Origin: Lachnospiraceae bacterium
GTDB taxonomy: Bacteria > Bacillota > Clostridia > Lachnospirales > Lachnospiraceae
DNA length: 64,000 bases
Direction: 5' to 3'
Assembly (NCBI GenBank): GCA_029008875.1
Contig: JAQXJP010000038.1
Coordinates: 32,076-96,075 of the forward strand
Positions 16,595 to 23,734 of this stretch are shown in pieces. The notes beneath the pieces are model-generated. The model saw only the letters and a program-made list of their open reading frames with translations. It was not told where the DNA came from and searched no databases. The stretch's first letter is position 1, and the number at the start of each line of letters is the position of its first letter. A program made the position numbers and the translations under genes.

Positions 16595-17839
16595 CTATTC
16601 CTTGCGCCATGTGACGCTATCATACAACTCTTGGTTAACAATGTTGACTTCCACCTGCTCTCCGTTTTCTACTACAACGGACAAAACCAGATTGTTGTTG
16701 GGATCATAATAATCCTTCTGATAACTATCATCCGAATTATCTCCCATTATATATTTATTGTAGGATGTCCAGCCTTCTGCAGGGTAATCTTCGGCAAAAT
16801 AGGCCTCTTCCGTCTCTCCGTCAATCACATTCCATTTTTGCACAATATTTTCCCCTGCCTGATACATTGTAGAAGTATAAGTATTCTCCGACTCAAATGT
16901 TGTTTGAATCGTTTTTCCGTCATCATAATAATCCGTTCTTGCAATCTCGGAACCCTCATAAATATACACATCTGACGAAAGATTCCCGGATTCATCATAA
17001 TATTTAAGTATTTCCGTATCTTTCCCTTTTGGATACGTGCCGCATACCAATAATCTTCCGGAAGAATCGTACTTCTCCTGCTTGACTATGACACCATCCT
17101 CCACCGTGATAATCATGTATCCTCCATCTTCCTGCTTTTCCTTATATGTTCGATTATTTTTGTAATAATTTGAATATCCTATCAGGAAAGCCATCGCAAG
17201 AATTAATGCTGCCAGACCGAATACCAGCTTCACCATATTAGATTTCTTTGGCTTCTCGGATTTTACGGATGTTTTCGCCACGTGGACTTCTTCCAGTATT
17301 TCTTCCTGTGTTTCATCCGACATCTCTTTCGGTGGGGTCACCTTCTCCGGTTGCGGTGCGGATTGCGAAGATATACGCTCCTCCTGCGCTTTCACACAGT
17401 CCATAACAATATACACCGTATCATTCTCGCGAAAGAGATCCAAAATAGACACCCCATCCCTCTCGTTGTAATTCCGGGCCTCTTCCCTTGCCTCCCCGAT
17501 GAATTTTTCCTCTTCCTTTTCAAAGGTCTCCCGTTTTTCCTCGTCACAGAGTAAAACGGTCAATTCGTCGTTTTCGTCTCGTCTGACATATTGTGCCGGA
17601 AAAAATTCCTTAATTGCCACAGATATTTGCAGTGCCAAATCATATGCGATATAGACAATCCCGAGACTGCCTTCTCCTGTGGCTCTTCCAATCAGATATC
17701 TCCCATTCAATATGGTGCGCATCGGCAAATGATTGGGATGACATATAATCTCGCTTTCGTTTTTCCCGCAAGCAACACATTTTCCATTTTCATCCAATTT
17801 TTCCCGCATGCAATTCATACAAATTTTTCTTATGTTCAT
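16595..17839 (-). CDS. Kinase N-lobe only, with zinc ribbon, membrane helix and external domain
   Basis: 414 residues from ATG 17839; an upstream GTG at 17854 is possible but less well spaced. The first 149 residues parallel the intact kinase: zinc ribbon Cys 7, 10, 21, 24, glycine loop GEGSLGIVY, VAIKE with Lys77, and the hinge TVYIVMDCV. The sequence then leaves the kinase pattern, so the whole C-lobe (HRD, DFG, activation loop) is missing. A Pro/Glu linker, one membrane helix (about 202-222) and an external domain with repeated YYDESG / YYDDGK turns, like MORN/YwqK-type repeats, follow. The frame is intact, so this looks like a fixed architecture, not decay. Likely an ATP-independent scaffold or sensor. 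Last gene of operon D. Confidence 0.78.
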   Translation of the reverse strand: MNIRKICMNCMREKLDENGKCVACGKNESEIICHPNHLPMRTILNGRYLIGRATGEGSLGIVYIAYDLALQISVAIKEFFPAQYVRRDENDELTVLLCDEEKRETFEKEEEKFIGEAREEARNYNERDGVSILDLFRENDTVYIVMDCVKAQEERISSQSAPQPEKVTPPKEMSDETQEEILEEVHVAKTSVKSEKPKKSNMVKLVFGLAALILAMAFLIGYSNYYKNNRTYKEKQEDGGYMIITVEDGVIVKQEKYDSSGRLLVCGTYPKGKDTEILKYYDESGNLSSDVYIYEGSEIARTDYYDDGKTIQTTFESENTYTSTMYQAGENIVQKWNVIDGETEEAYFAEDYPAEGWTSYNKYIMGDNSDDSYQKDYYDPNNNLVLSVVVENGEQVEVNIVNQELYDSVTWRKE

Positions 17840-17857
17840 CCTGCTTCCCCACACCTT

Positions 17858-18427
17858 CTATTCGAATACAACCGCTATGGCCGAATAGCTATCGTCAAAT
17901 GTTTCCATGCGCAAGCCGATTCTTGTCGACAAATAAGAAATCCAAGCCTGTGCAGTCTCCGATTTTGAAAAGTCAATTAATATATCCTGTTCTTCCACAT
18001 ATTTCCAGAACCCTTCCGTAGCCAAGATCAACGCTTCATCCTGTCTGGGAATATATTTGCGGCATAGAATCGTCTCTCTTGCTTCCCTAATAATTCTGCC
18101 TTCAGAGATCTCGTAGAGCCTATTATTTCCTGCATCAGCGATTCCAATTGATTTGCCATCCAAAATTAAAATGGTAACCGACAACTTTCTTGAAATACCA
18201 AGCGCCTTCTCAAGGCATTCTGTCAAACGCTCCCGCGTTAACACCGAGTTCTGCTCCCATACATTGATAATGCTTACCGCCATGTCTTCCACATCTTTGG
18301 GGTCAGTCTCTTTCGATGCATCCACTGCAACAATCATCATCCCATCCCCATATGATTTCTGAACAATACATTCCGTGTCTACCGTATGACTGCCCAGCCT
18401 TTTACATCCGCTAATAGTTGCTTTCAT
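17858..18427 (-). CDS. Degenerate PP2C-like protein (pseudophosphatase)
   Basis: 189 residues from ATG 18427 (GGGGGAGAACAAGG upstream). It follows its PP2C neighbour motif by motif but lacks the metal ligands. VVADGMGG becomes VAVDASKE; GSTLLAALIRGNRLHFLAVGD is mirrored by SVTILILDGKSIGIADAG; LLLASDGVF becomes LILATEGFW; and DNYTGVI becomes DSYSAIA. The fold is probably kept while the two-metal centre is lost. Candidate phosphothreonine-binding or regulatory subunit of the active phosphatase, to which it is translationally coupled (start upstream of the PP2C stop region by 18 bases). Confidence 0.75.
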   Translation of the reverse strand: MKATISGCKRLGSHTVDTECIVQKSYGDGMMIVAVDASKETDPKDVEDMAVSIINVWEQNSVLTRERLTECLEKALGISRKLSVTILILDGKSIGIADAGNNRLYEISEGRIIREARETILCRKYIPRQDEALILATEGFWKYVEEQDILIDFSKSETAQAWISYLSTRIGLRMETFDDSYSAIAVVFE

Positions 18428-18444
18428 CCTTGTTCTCCCCCATA

Positions 18445-19299
18445 TCACTTACATTTGATTATGACGCCGGTATAATTATCCTGCTTCGGGTTGGCCGCCT
18501 GCTCGATTGCCTCACGCATATTCTTTGCCGCATTGCCAGCTTCCGATTGCAAAATTCTCTTCATTGTCTCCTCAGAAAGAGTTCCAAAAACGCCATCTGA
18601 TGCCAACAATAGAATATCGTTCTTTTCCAAAAGAAGTGGTCGGAGAGAAACGTCATACAAATCCAACTCTTCTATCCCGATATAACTGGTAAGTCCGGAC
18701 TTTCCGATTATGTCCTGATAAGACTCCAGATCGATTTCTTCCTTCGCAAGCCTTTCAATCATCTTGCTTTTCACATTGTGCTCTCGATTCAGCTGATACA
18801 TCTTCCCGGCTCTCAACAGATAGATTCTGCTGTCTCCAACCGCAAGGAAGTGCAATCGATTCCCGCGAATCAACGCCGCCAAAAGAGTAGAACCGCTCTC
18901 ATCCTCATCGGACTCTTGCTGAAGTTGTTTTGCCCGTCCATCGATAAATGAAAGCATGGATTGCAATTCTTCCGTCCCATCCCCCAGATGAAAAGGCAAT
19001 ACTTTTTCATAAAATTCCATGGCTGCCCTGGTTACAACGGCACTCATCTCAGCCCCGTTCATCATGCCGCCCATTCCATCGGCGACCACCGCCAAAAAAC
19101 CCCTCTCCTCTATCATTTCGACATTGTTGTAATCAGACACATAGAAACTGTCCTCCTGTTGTCTTCTTCTTCCGATTCCTTGAAAATTACTAATTTCTAA
19201 ATACAGATCTCGGTGACATATTCCTGAACGATTCCCCCCCAACCTTCTTTTGAAAAAATCCAAAAAAGACCTCTTATTGCTATCGTTATCACTCTTCAT
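18445..19299 (-). CDS. PP2C-family Ser/Thr protein phosphatase
   Basis: 284 residues. ATG 19299 is chosen because GGGAGGATTGG precedes it; it overlaps the stop of the FHA gene by 11 bases. The metal-dependent phosphatase motifs are all present: RRRQQEDSF (Asp50), VVADGMGG (Asp74, Gly75), GSTLLAAL, AVGDSRIYLL, LLLASDGVF and DNYTGVII. There is no membrane segment, so it is cytoplasmic. It should reverse phosphorylation by the locus kinase. It sits between an FHA reader and a degenerate copy of itself. Confidence 0.92.
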   Translation of the reverse strand: MKSDNDSNKRSFLDFFKRRLGGNRSGICHRDLYLEISNFQGIGRRRQQEDSFYVSDYNNVEMIEERGFLAVVADGMGGMMNGAEMSAVVTRAAMEFYEKVLPFHLGDGTEELQSMLSFIDGRAKQLQQESDEDESGSTLLAALIRGNRLHFLAVGDSRIYLLRAGKMYQLNREHNVKSKMIERLAKEEIDLESYQDIIGKSGLTSYIGIEELDLYDVSLRPLLLEKNDILLLASDGVFGTLSEETMKRILQSEAGNAAKNMREAIEQAANPKQDNYTGVIIKCK

Positions 19300-19843
19300 T
19301 CCAATCCTCCCATCTAAAGTTGTCGCCACACAGAGGTGCAAAGACTAATTTCATGGAGCCGATTTCAATACAGTCACGATTATGCAATTCTACCGTTTCA
19401 AATACGGGATTTCCATTGATATAGTCAATGCTTCTTCCTATTTCCGGGGAATAATAATACTTCTTCGCTTTGTCATCATAACTGATGGATGCATGATTCA
19501 CTCTGGAGATGGTCTTATCTCCCTGAATACAAATATCCATGGACCGATCACGCCCGATGAAATTGCGTCCATATAGAATTTTGTAATCTTTTCCCTTTCC
19601 TTCACCATCAACACAGACCAACCACCCCGCTATTGGTTGAAATCCAATCTTCTTCACTGCTTCAGCTACCGTTACGTCCTCATTCCCGTCCTCCGGCACA
19701 TGATACCCACGTACCACACGGCGCATTTCCGCGGAACCTGCGGTTTCTCCCCCATTCTTTTTACAAGTAGGGCACTCGGAATATTTCTCCGGATTGTAGT
19801 AATGTCCTTTTTTACAAATTCTTAAATCTCCTGGATTAGCCAT
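19289..19843 (-). CDS. Zinc-ribbon FHA-domain protein, paralogue
   Basis: 184 residues. The N-terminal knuckle CKKGHYYNPEKYSECPTCK is followed by a short linker and an FHA domain: FIGRDRSMDI, KTISRVNHASISYD and YINGNPVFETVEL. The C-terminal VFAPLCGDNFRWED is shared with the FHA protein of operon A (9348-9962), so the pair is paralogous and each precedes a different part of the kinase/phosphatase machinery. AAAGGGTAAA lies upstream of the ATG. It overlaps the PP2C gene. Confidence 0.88.
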   Translation of the reverse strand: MANPGDLRICKKGHYYNPEKYSECPTCKKNGGETAGSAEMRRVVRGYHVPEDGNEDVTVAEAVKKIGFQPIAGWLVCVDGEGKGKDYKILYGRNFIGRDRSMDICIQGDKTISRVNHASISYDDKAKKYYYSPEIGRSIDYINGNPVFETVELHNRDCIEIGSMKLVFAPLCGDNFRWEDWNEE

Positions 19844-19893
19844 AATTTTTACCCTTTCTCTTCTTCCTTTTTTATGCTCTCATTCGACAAAAC

Positions 19894-20265
19894 TTACTGC
19901 CCCATGTACTGATTATGCTGTGATATGTACTGCTGTGTTTGTTGCCATTGTTGCTCAAATTCCTGCTGTTTTTGCTGCACATATTGCTCCGATTGTTGTC
20001 TCTGTTGCTCAAACTGTTGCTGCTCCTCGGCTATCAACTGTCTTGTCTGCTCAATCCTTTGACGTTGCAGCTCCATGTCTTCTTTTGCCGCTTGAATTCC
20101 CTGATCCACCTGCTCTTGGCGCAATTGTTGCTCCTGCTGTAATCTGTTCGTCTCCTCCTGCATACTCCGGCTGATATTCAGATACATCAGGAAGCCCATC
20201 CCTTTCCAAGCCATAAATGCCAAAAGCATAATCATTATCACTTTTCCAATTGTCATTTTTCTCAT
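19894..20265 (-). CDS. Membrane-anchored Gln-rich coiled-coil protein (regulon promoter D)
   Basis: 123 residues. One N-terminal membrane helix (IMIMLLAFMAWKGMGFLMYL) is followed by about 85 residues of continuous Gln/Glu-rich coiled coil (QQEQQLRQEQVDQ, QQFEQQRQQSEQYVQQKQQE). It is probably a scaffold or oligomerising stalk. GGAGGAAATG precedes the ATG. First gene of operon D, 50 bases from its -10. Confidence 0.8.
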   Translation of the reverse strand: MRKMTIGKVIMIMLLAFMAWKGMGFLMYLNISRSMQEETNRLQQEQQLRQEQVDQGIQAAKEDMELQRQRIEQTRQLIAEEQQQFEQQRQQSEQYVQQKQQEFEQQWQQTQQYISQHNQYMGQ

Positions 20266-20314
20266 CTTACATTTCCTCCTGATAATTAATGTGTTAATGT
20301 TTCTTTCTGCATTT

Positions 20315-20351
20315 ATCTTATCAAGGCTCTAGAAATTTTTTTTGCACTTTT
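20315..20351 (-). promoter_or_regulatory. Regulon promoter D
   Basis: Minus-strand AAAAGTGCAAAA (20340-20351), 19 bases, then TAAGAT (20315-20320), 50 bases before the ATG of the coiled-coil protein. Confidence 0.8.
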
Positions 20352-20409
20352 TAGTATACCAGTTTCATTATAGTACTAATTTCCCGAGTAGCACAACGCT
20401 TTTCAGCAA

Positions 20410-21156
20410 TTATTGGGTTTTCGAATTATAGGAAATAACCGTTCGTCCTCGATTGAATTCCTCTTCGCCAATCAAAAGGTAGTCATCCGTTCCGTTCGAA
20501 TCGTTCCATGTAACATCCACATAATAATAAGTTCCATCGATCAACACGCGGTTCCATGCATGCGTGCTGGTTGCTGTTGGGCTGCCATATCCTCTGATGT
20601 AATCCGTCGGAACTCCGGCGGTATTCATTAAGTCCTTAAATGCATTGGCATATCCCTGACAACGTCCCCTCCCTACTAAAATTGCTTGGCGCGTCGTATA
20701 GTAATCGGTATCATATGTCATGTGGTCACACAGGTATTGGTTTACGGCACGCACCTTTTCGAAATCATCCATATCCGGTGTGATAATCTGTGACACTACC
20801 CACTGGCACAACTCGTCTTTGGACATTTCCGAGGGATTCTTTTCCTGTACTGTTTCCTCCTGTACTATTTCCTCTTGTACAGCTTCCCCTTGTACTGCTT
20901 CTTGTTGTACCATTTCCTGCTGCTCGGTTTCCCGCAATGCAGTTTTCTGCTGCACGGTTTCTTGGATAATCATTTCCTGGGAAACGACTGCCTGCTCGCA
21001 GATCACAGAATCCTCTAGGAAGGAGAAAACCTGTCCATTCAGCCGGATTCCACAGTCGGATTGGCCGATATAAAACAATCCGACTGCCAGCGTTATGTAT
21101 AGAATCAACTGCTTTTCTGTTTTCTTGATCTGATTATTAATTAATGCAAGATTCAT
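20410..21156 (-). CDS. Membrane-anchored transglutaminase-like protein
   Basis: 248 residues. An N-terminal membrane helix (LILYITLAVGLFYIG, about 18-33) is followed by a low-complexity spacer of repeated VQEE/VQQE units (about 75-105) and a C-terminal transglutaminase-like fold with a full Cys-His-Asp triad: GRGRCQGYANAF, STHAWNRVLI and YYVDVTWND. Such domains act as cysteine proteases or amide-crosslinking enzymes, often on the cell surface. It is co-transcribed after the TPR gene from promoter E (24-base gap). The external position assumes an N-in anchor. Confidence 0.85.
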   Translation of the reverse strand: MNLALINNQIKKTEKQLILYITLAVGLFYIGQSDCGIRLNGQVFSFLEDSVICEQAVVSQEMIIQETVQQKTALRETEQQEMVQQEAVQGEAVQEEIVQEETVQEKNPSEMSKDELCQWVVSQIITPDMDDFEKVRAVNQYLCDHMTYDTDYYTTRQAILVGRGRCQGYANAFKDLMNTAGVPTDYIRGYGSPTATSTHAWNRVLIDGTYYYVDVTWNDSNGTDDYLLIGEEEFNRGRTVISYNSKTQ

Positions 21157-21180
21157 GATTTTCTCCTTCCTGAATATTCT

Positions 21181-23262
21181 CTATTCTGCTTTTTTGCGCC
21201 GAATTATGAGGGCAGAAACAACTCCTATGAGAATCACTACAACACCTACACCTGCTACTGCCCAAATGGTATTGCCGGCAAATCCCTCTTCACTCTCCTG
21301 TTCCGCGGACTGTCCGACAGTTTCCGTCACTTCCTCATTCAGCACTTTTATCCCTGCCATCTCACAAAACTGCTCATCCGTAAGCAGATTTTTAAGTTCG
21401 CAGTCATGTACGATTTCCCGTGCTGAACTTGGACAATTATCCAGCAGGTACTGATAGATTTCTCTCGCTTTGTCAAAGCGGCCCAGGATGCTTTCCGCTA
21501 TCAGCAAATCCGTATCCTCATATGCATACTGGATACTGTCAATATCTGCGATTACCTCATCCGCCCCTTCCATTCCAAGGGCAGTAAGGGCTGCGGCTTT
21601 ATATGCCTTTGCCTTCAAGGAGTCCGGGGCTTCTTTCAAATACTGATCAGCATAATTTAGTAATGCTTCGTAGTCCTCTTCCTGGTATGCAATCAGCATA
21701 TAGTAGTAAGCGACATCATCTGTTCCTCCTTCTGAGAGATAATAGTCAATCTCAGTGCGTGCCTGATCATACTGACCTGACTGAATATAGCATTCTGCCA
21801 TGTTGAGTATGCTAACCCTTGCATGAGCTTCCTTGAAATTGTTTTCATACATTGCTACTGCCATCTCATAATCCTGATTGTAGTAATAACAATTTCCCAA
21901 CCCATTATTGGCATAATAGCTTAGTATTCCCGCCTGATTTAATGCCTTTTTGTAGTATGGCAGAGCCTCCTCATACCGACCCAAACCGCATAGCAAAGAG
22001 CCAACTGTTTGCAAATAATAGTAATTGTCTCCATCTTCTTCCAGACATCCCAAAAAGTAAGACAGATAACTTTCCAATGTTGTCTGCGTCATGTAAGAGG
22101 TATCAATGCTATCGCTTAACATGAGAGCCTGCATTTCCTTTGTTTGTGGCCACCCCGGGTATTCAGACAGAATCTGTAGTGCTTCCTCTGCCGTGATGTC
22201 TTTCCGGTACATAATGGTGTAGTTGTATGCCTTAAGATAGGTATCATCCATCTGGATTACTTCCCGGTATATATCCGATACCTCATCCAGCTTGCCACTT
22301 TTTCTTGCTACAACTGCAAGATTCCCCTTCGTACCGTTTGCCTCCGGATTCAATGCAACAACTTTTTCAAACAGTTCCTTTGCATCTTCATACTGTCCGA
22401 GTCCATCACAATAGATCGCTCCCAATTTGTTCATCGACGCGGTATCCGTTGGATTTTCCAAGAGAATTTCCTCATACAGCGAAGCAGCTTCCTTTGCTAA
22501 CCCCATACTGTAATAGGTATCTGCCTTTAAGCTTCGCAGATCCGCCCCTTCTTCGTTTTCCGCCTTCTCACAATATTGCAGAGCCTCTTCATAGTAGTCG
22601 TAGTCGGAAAGGGTATCGACGATTTCTTCATAGGTATATCCGCTCAAATAATTTGAGACAATGGTTTCCACATCACTCAATTTCCATTCCAATTCCAACG
22701 CCGCCATCTTTTCCCGATAATAATCTACATCACCATCTACCGCACACATCTCCTCATAGGCTTGCGCAGCTTTATCCGTCATTCCCAAATTCTTATAGCA
22801 ATCCCCGATGGCTCTCAGATAGGTTGCTCTTATGGGGTCTTCGTCACCATAGCTGTTCAGAATATCCTTATATATTTCAATTGCCTTGTCATACTGCTTA
22901 CAGCTTACCAACGCGTCCCCATAGATGGATGCCATATAATTATCGGCACACCCCAGTTCCACTGCTTCGAAATAATATTTTTCGACATACCAGTATTCCT
23001 TTGCATTAAACATACTTTTGATTTTCTGTTCAAAGATAGCATCCGTTCCCCCTCCTTCCTGTATCAGTTCGTAAGCTTGATCATACAGTTCATTTGCTTT
23101 GTAATGGAAACCTTGCTCTTCTTCACTTTTCCCGGCATTCCACAGTTCCGCCGCATCCGCCGCAAATACGGTTGCTATATTTCCAAGCAACATAGCACTT
23201 GCTAACATTCCTGCTACCATTGTTCTCATTGTTACTCTCTTCTTTGCTAATTTTTTTTTCAT
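21181..23262 (-). CDS. Long TPR-repeat membrane protein (regulon promoter E)
   Basis: 693 residues from ATG 23262, chosen for its AAGGAGTGATT site. The N-terminal signal sequence (MVAGMLASAMLLGNIATVFA) is followed by about 15 degenerate tetratricopeptide repeats (for example AAQAYEEMCAVDGDVDYY, AASLYEEILLENPTDTAS, EALPYYKKALNQAGILSYYA). Near the end are a single membrane helix (IWAVAGVGVVVILIGVVSAL) and an RRKKAE stop-transfer tail. The whole TPR solenoid should lie outside the membrane as a protein-binding platform. First gene of operon E, with the transglutaminase second. Confidence 0.87.
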   Translation of the reverse strand: MKKKLAKKRVTMRTMVAGMLASAMLLGNIATVFAADAAELWNAGKSEEEQGFHYKANELYDQAYELIQEGGGTDAIFEQKIKSMFNAKEYWYVEKYYFEAVELGCADNYMASIYGDALVSCKQYDKAIEIYKDILNSYGDEDPIRATYLRAIGDCYKNLGMTDKAAQAYEEMCAVDGDVDYYREKMAALELEWKLSDVETIVSNYLSGYTYEEIVDTLSDYDYYEEALQYCEKAENEEGADLRSLKADTYYSMGLAKEAASLYEEILLENPTDTASMNKLGAIYCDGLGQYEDAKELFEKVVALNPEANGTKGNLAVVARKSGKLDEVSDIYREVIQMDDTYLKAYNYTIMYRKDITAEEALQILSEYPGWPQTKEMQALMLSDSIDTSYMTQTTLESYLSYFLGCLEEDGDNYYYLQTVGSLLCGLGRYEEALPYYKKALNQAGILSYYANNGLGNCYYYNQDYEMAVAMYENNFKEAHARVSILNMAECYIQSGQYDQARTEIDYYLSEGGTDDVAYYYMLIAYQEEDYEALLNYADQYLKEAPDSLKAKAYKAAALTALGMEGADEVIADIDSIQYAYEDTDLLIAESILGRFDKAREIYQYLLDNCPSSAREIVHDCELKNLLTDEQFCEMAGIKVLNEEVTETVGQSAEQESEEGFAGNTIWAVAGVGVVVILIGVVSALIIRRKKAE

Positions 23263-23307
23263 AATAATCACTCCTTCATTAATAAGATTTATCTTGTTTA
23301 CAAGGTC

Positions 23308-23344
23308 ATCATATAGGAATCTTTGGAAATTTTTTTGCACTTTT
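23308..23344 (-). promoter_or_regulatory. Regulon promoter E
   Basis: Minus-strand AAAAGTGCAAAA (23333-23344), 19 bases, then TATGAT (23308-23313), 46 bases before ATG 23262. A second partial copy, GAAAAGTGCAAC, lies about 15 bases further upstream (around 23349-23360). Confidence 0.8.
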
Positions 23345-23370
23345 TACTGTTGCACTTTTCTATAAAAAAA

Positions 23371-23400
23371 GACCACCGATTCGCATAAGAATCGATGGTC
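23371..23400 (-). terminator. Terminator after the cysteine-rich small protein
   Basis: Minus-strand hairpin GACCATCGATTC / GAATCGGTGGTC around a six-base loop, followed by seven T. It separates the MoxR-side genes from the regulon. Confidence 0.8.
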
Positions 23401-23435
23401 TGTCCATTAAATCAAGTATTCCGTTTTCCTATTAT

Positions 23436-23678
23436 CTACATCCGCTCCAACAGGGAGATTATCTTGTCGTAATTCTCCGGCTTATGTGGAAAAGTGCACT
23501 GGGAGCAATCCCTTTGGATTTTGCCACCCTGTCCGCATTCTCCCGGTGTCCCGGGACATTTTTCCAATCGATACAGTGGACAATAGCAGAACAGGCAGTT
23601 GAACTCCTCCCCCATTCCTTCATGACAGGGATAATATTTGCAATCTTTGTTCTTAAAATAGCGATGTGAATGCTCCAT
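23436..23678 (-). CDS. Cysteine-rich small domain protein
   Basis: 80 residues: KDCKYYPCHEGMGEEFNCLF, CYCPLYRLEKCPG, CGQGGKIQRDCSQC and TFPHKPENYDKIISLL. This matches the Pfam 'cysteine-rich small domain' (a zinc-binding domain of about 80 residues, seen alone or fused to cobalamin-related enzymes in Clostridia). Ten cysteines suggest a metal site. It stands 56 bases behind the TgpA-like gene and ahead of a strong terminator. Confidence 0.82.
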   Translation of the reverse strand: MEHSHRYFKNKDCKYYPCHEGMGEEFNCLFCYCPLYRLEKCPGTPGECGQGGKIQRDCSQCTFPHKPENYDKIISLLERM

Positions 23679-23734
23679 TTTTGTTATTCCTTATCCAAAC
23701 AAATTATTTTCAATCCAATTATTCTCACCCAATA

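Noticed and set aside
5360..23262. Type VI or type VII secretion locus
   Set aside because: Kinase, PP2C and FHA proteins are present, but no FtsK/EssC ATPase, WXG100, Hcp, VgrG or sheath genes.
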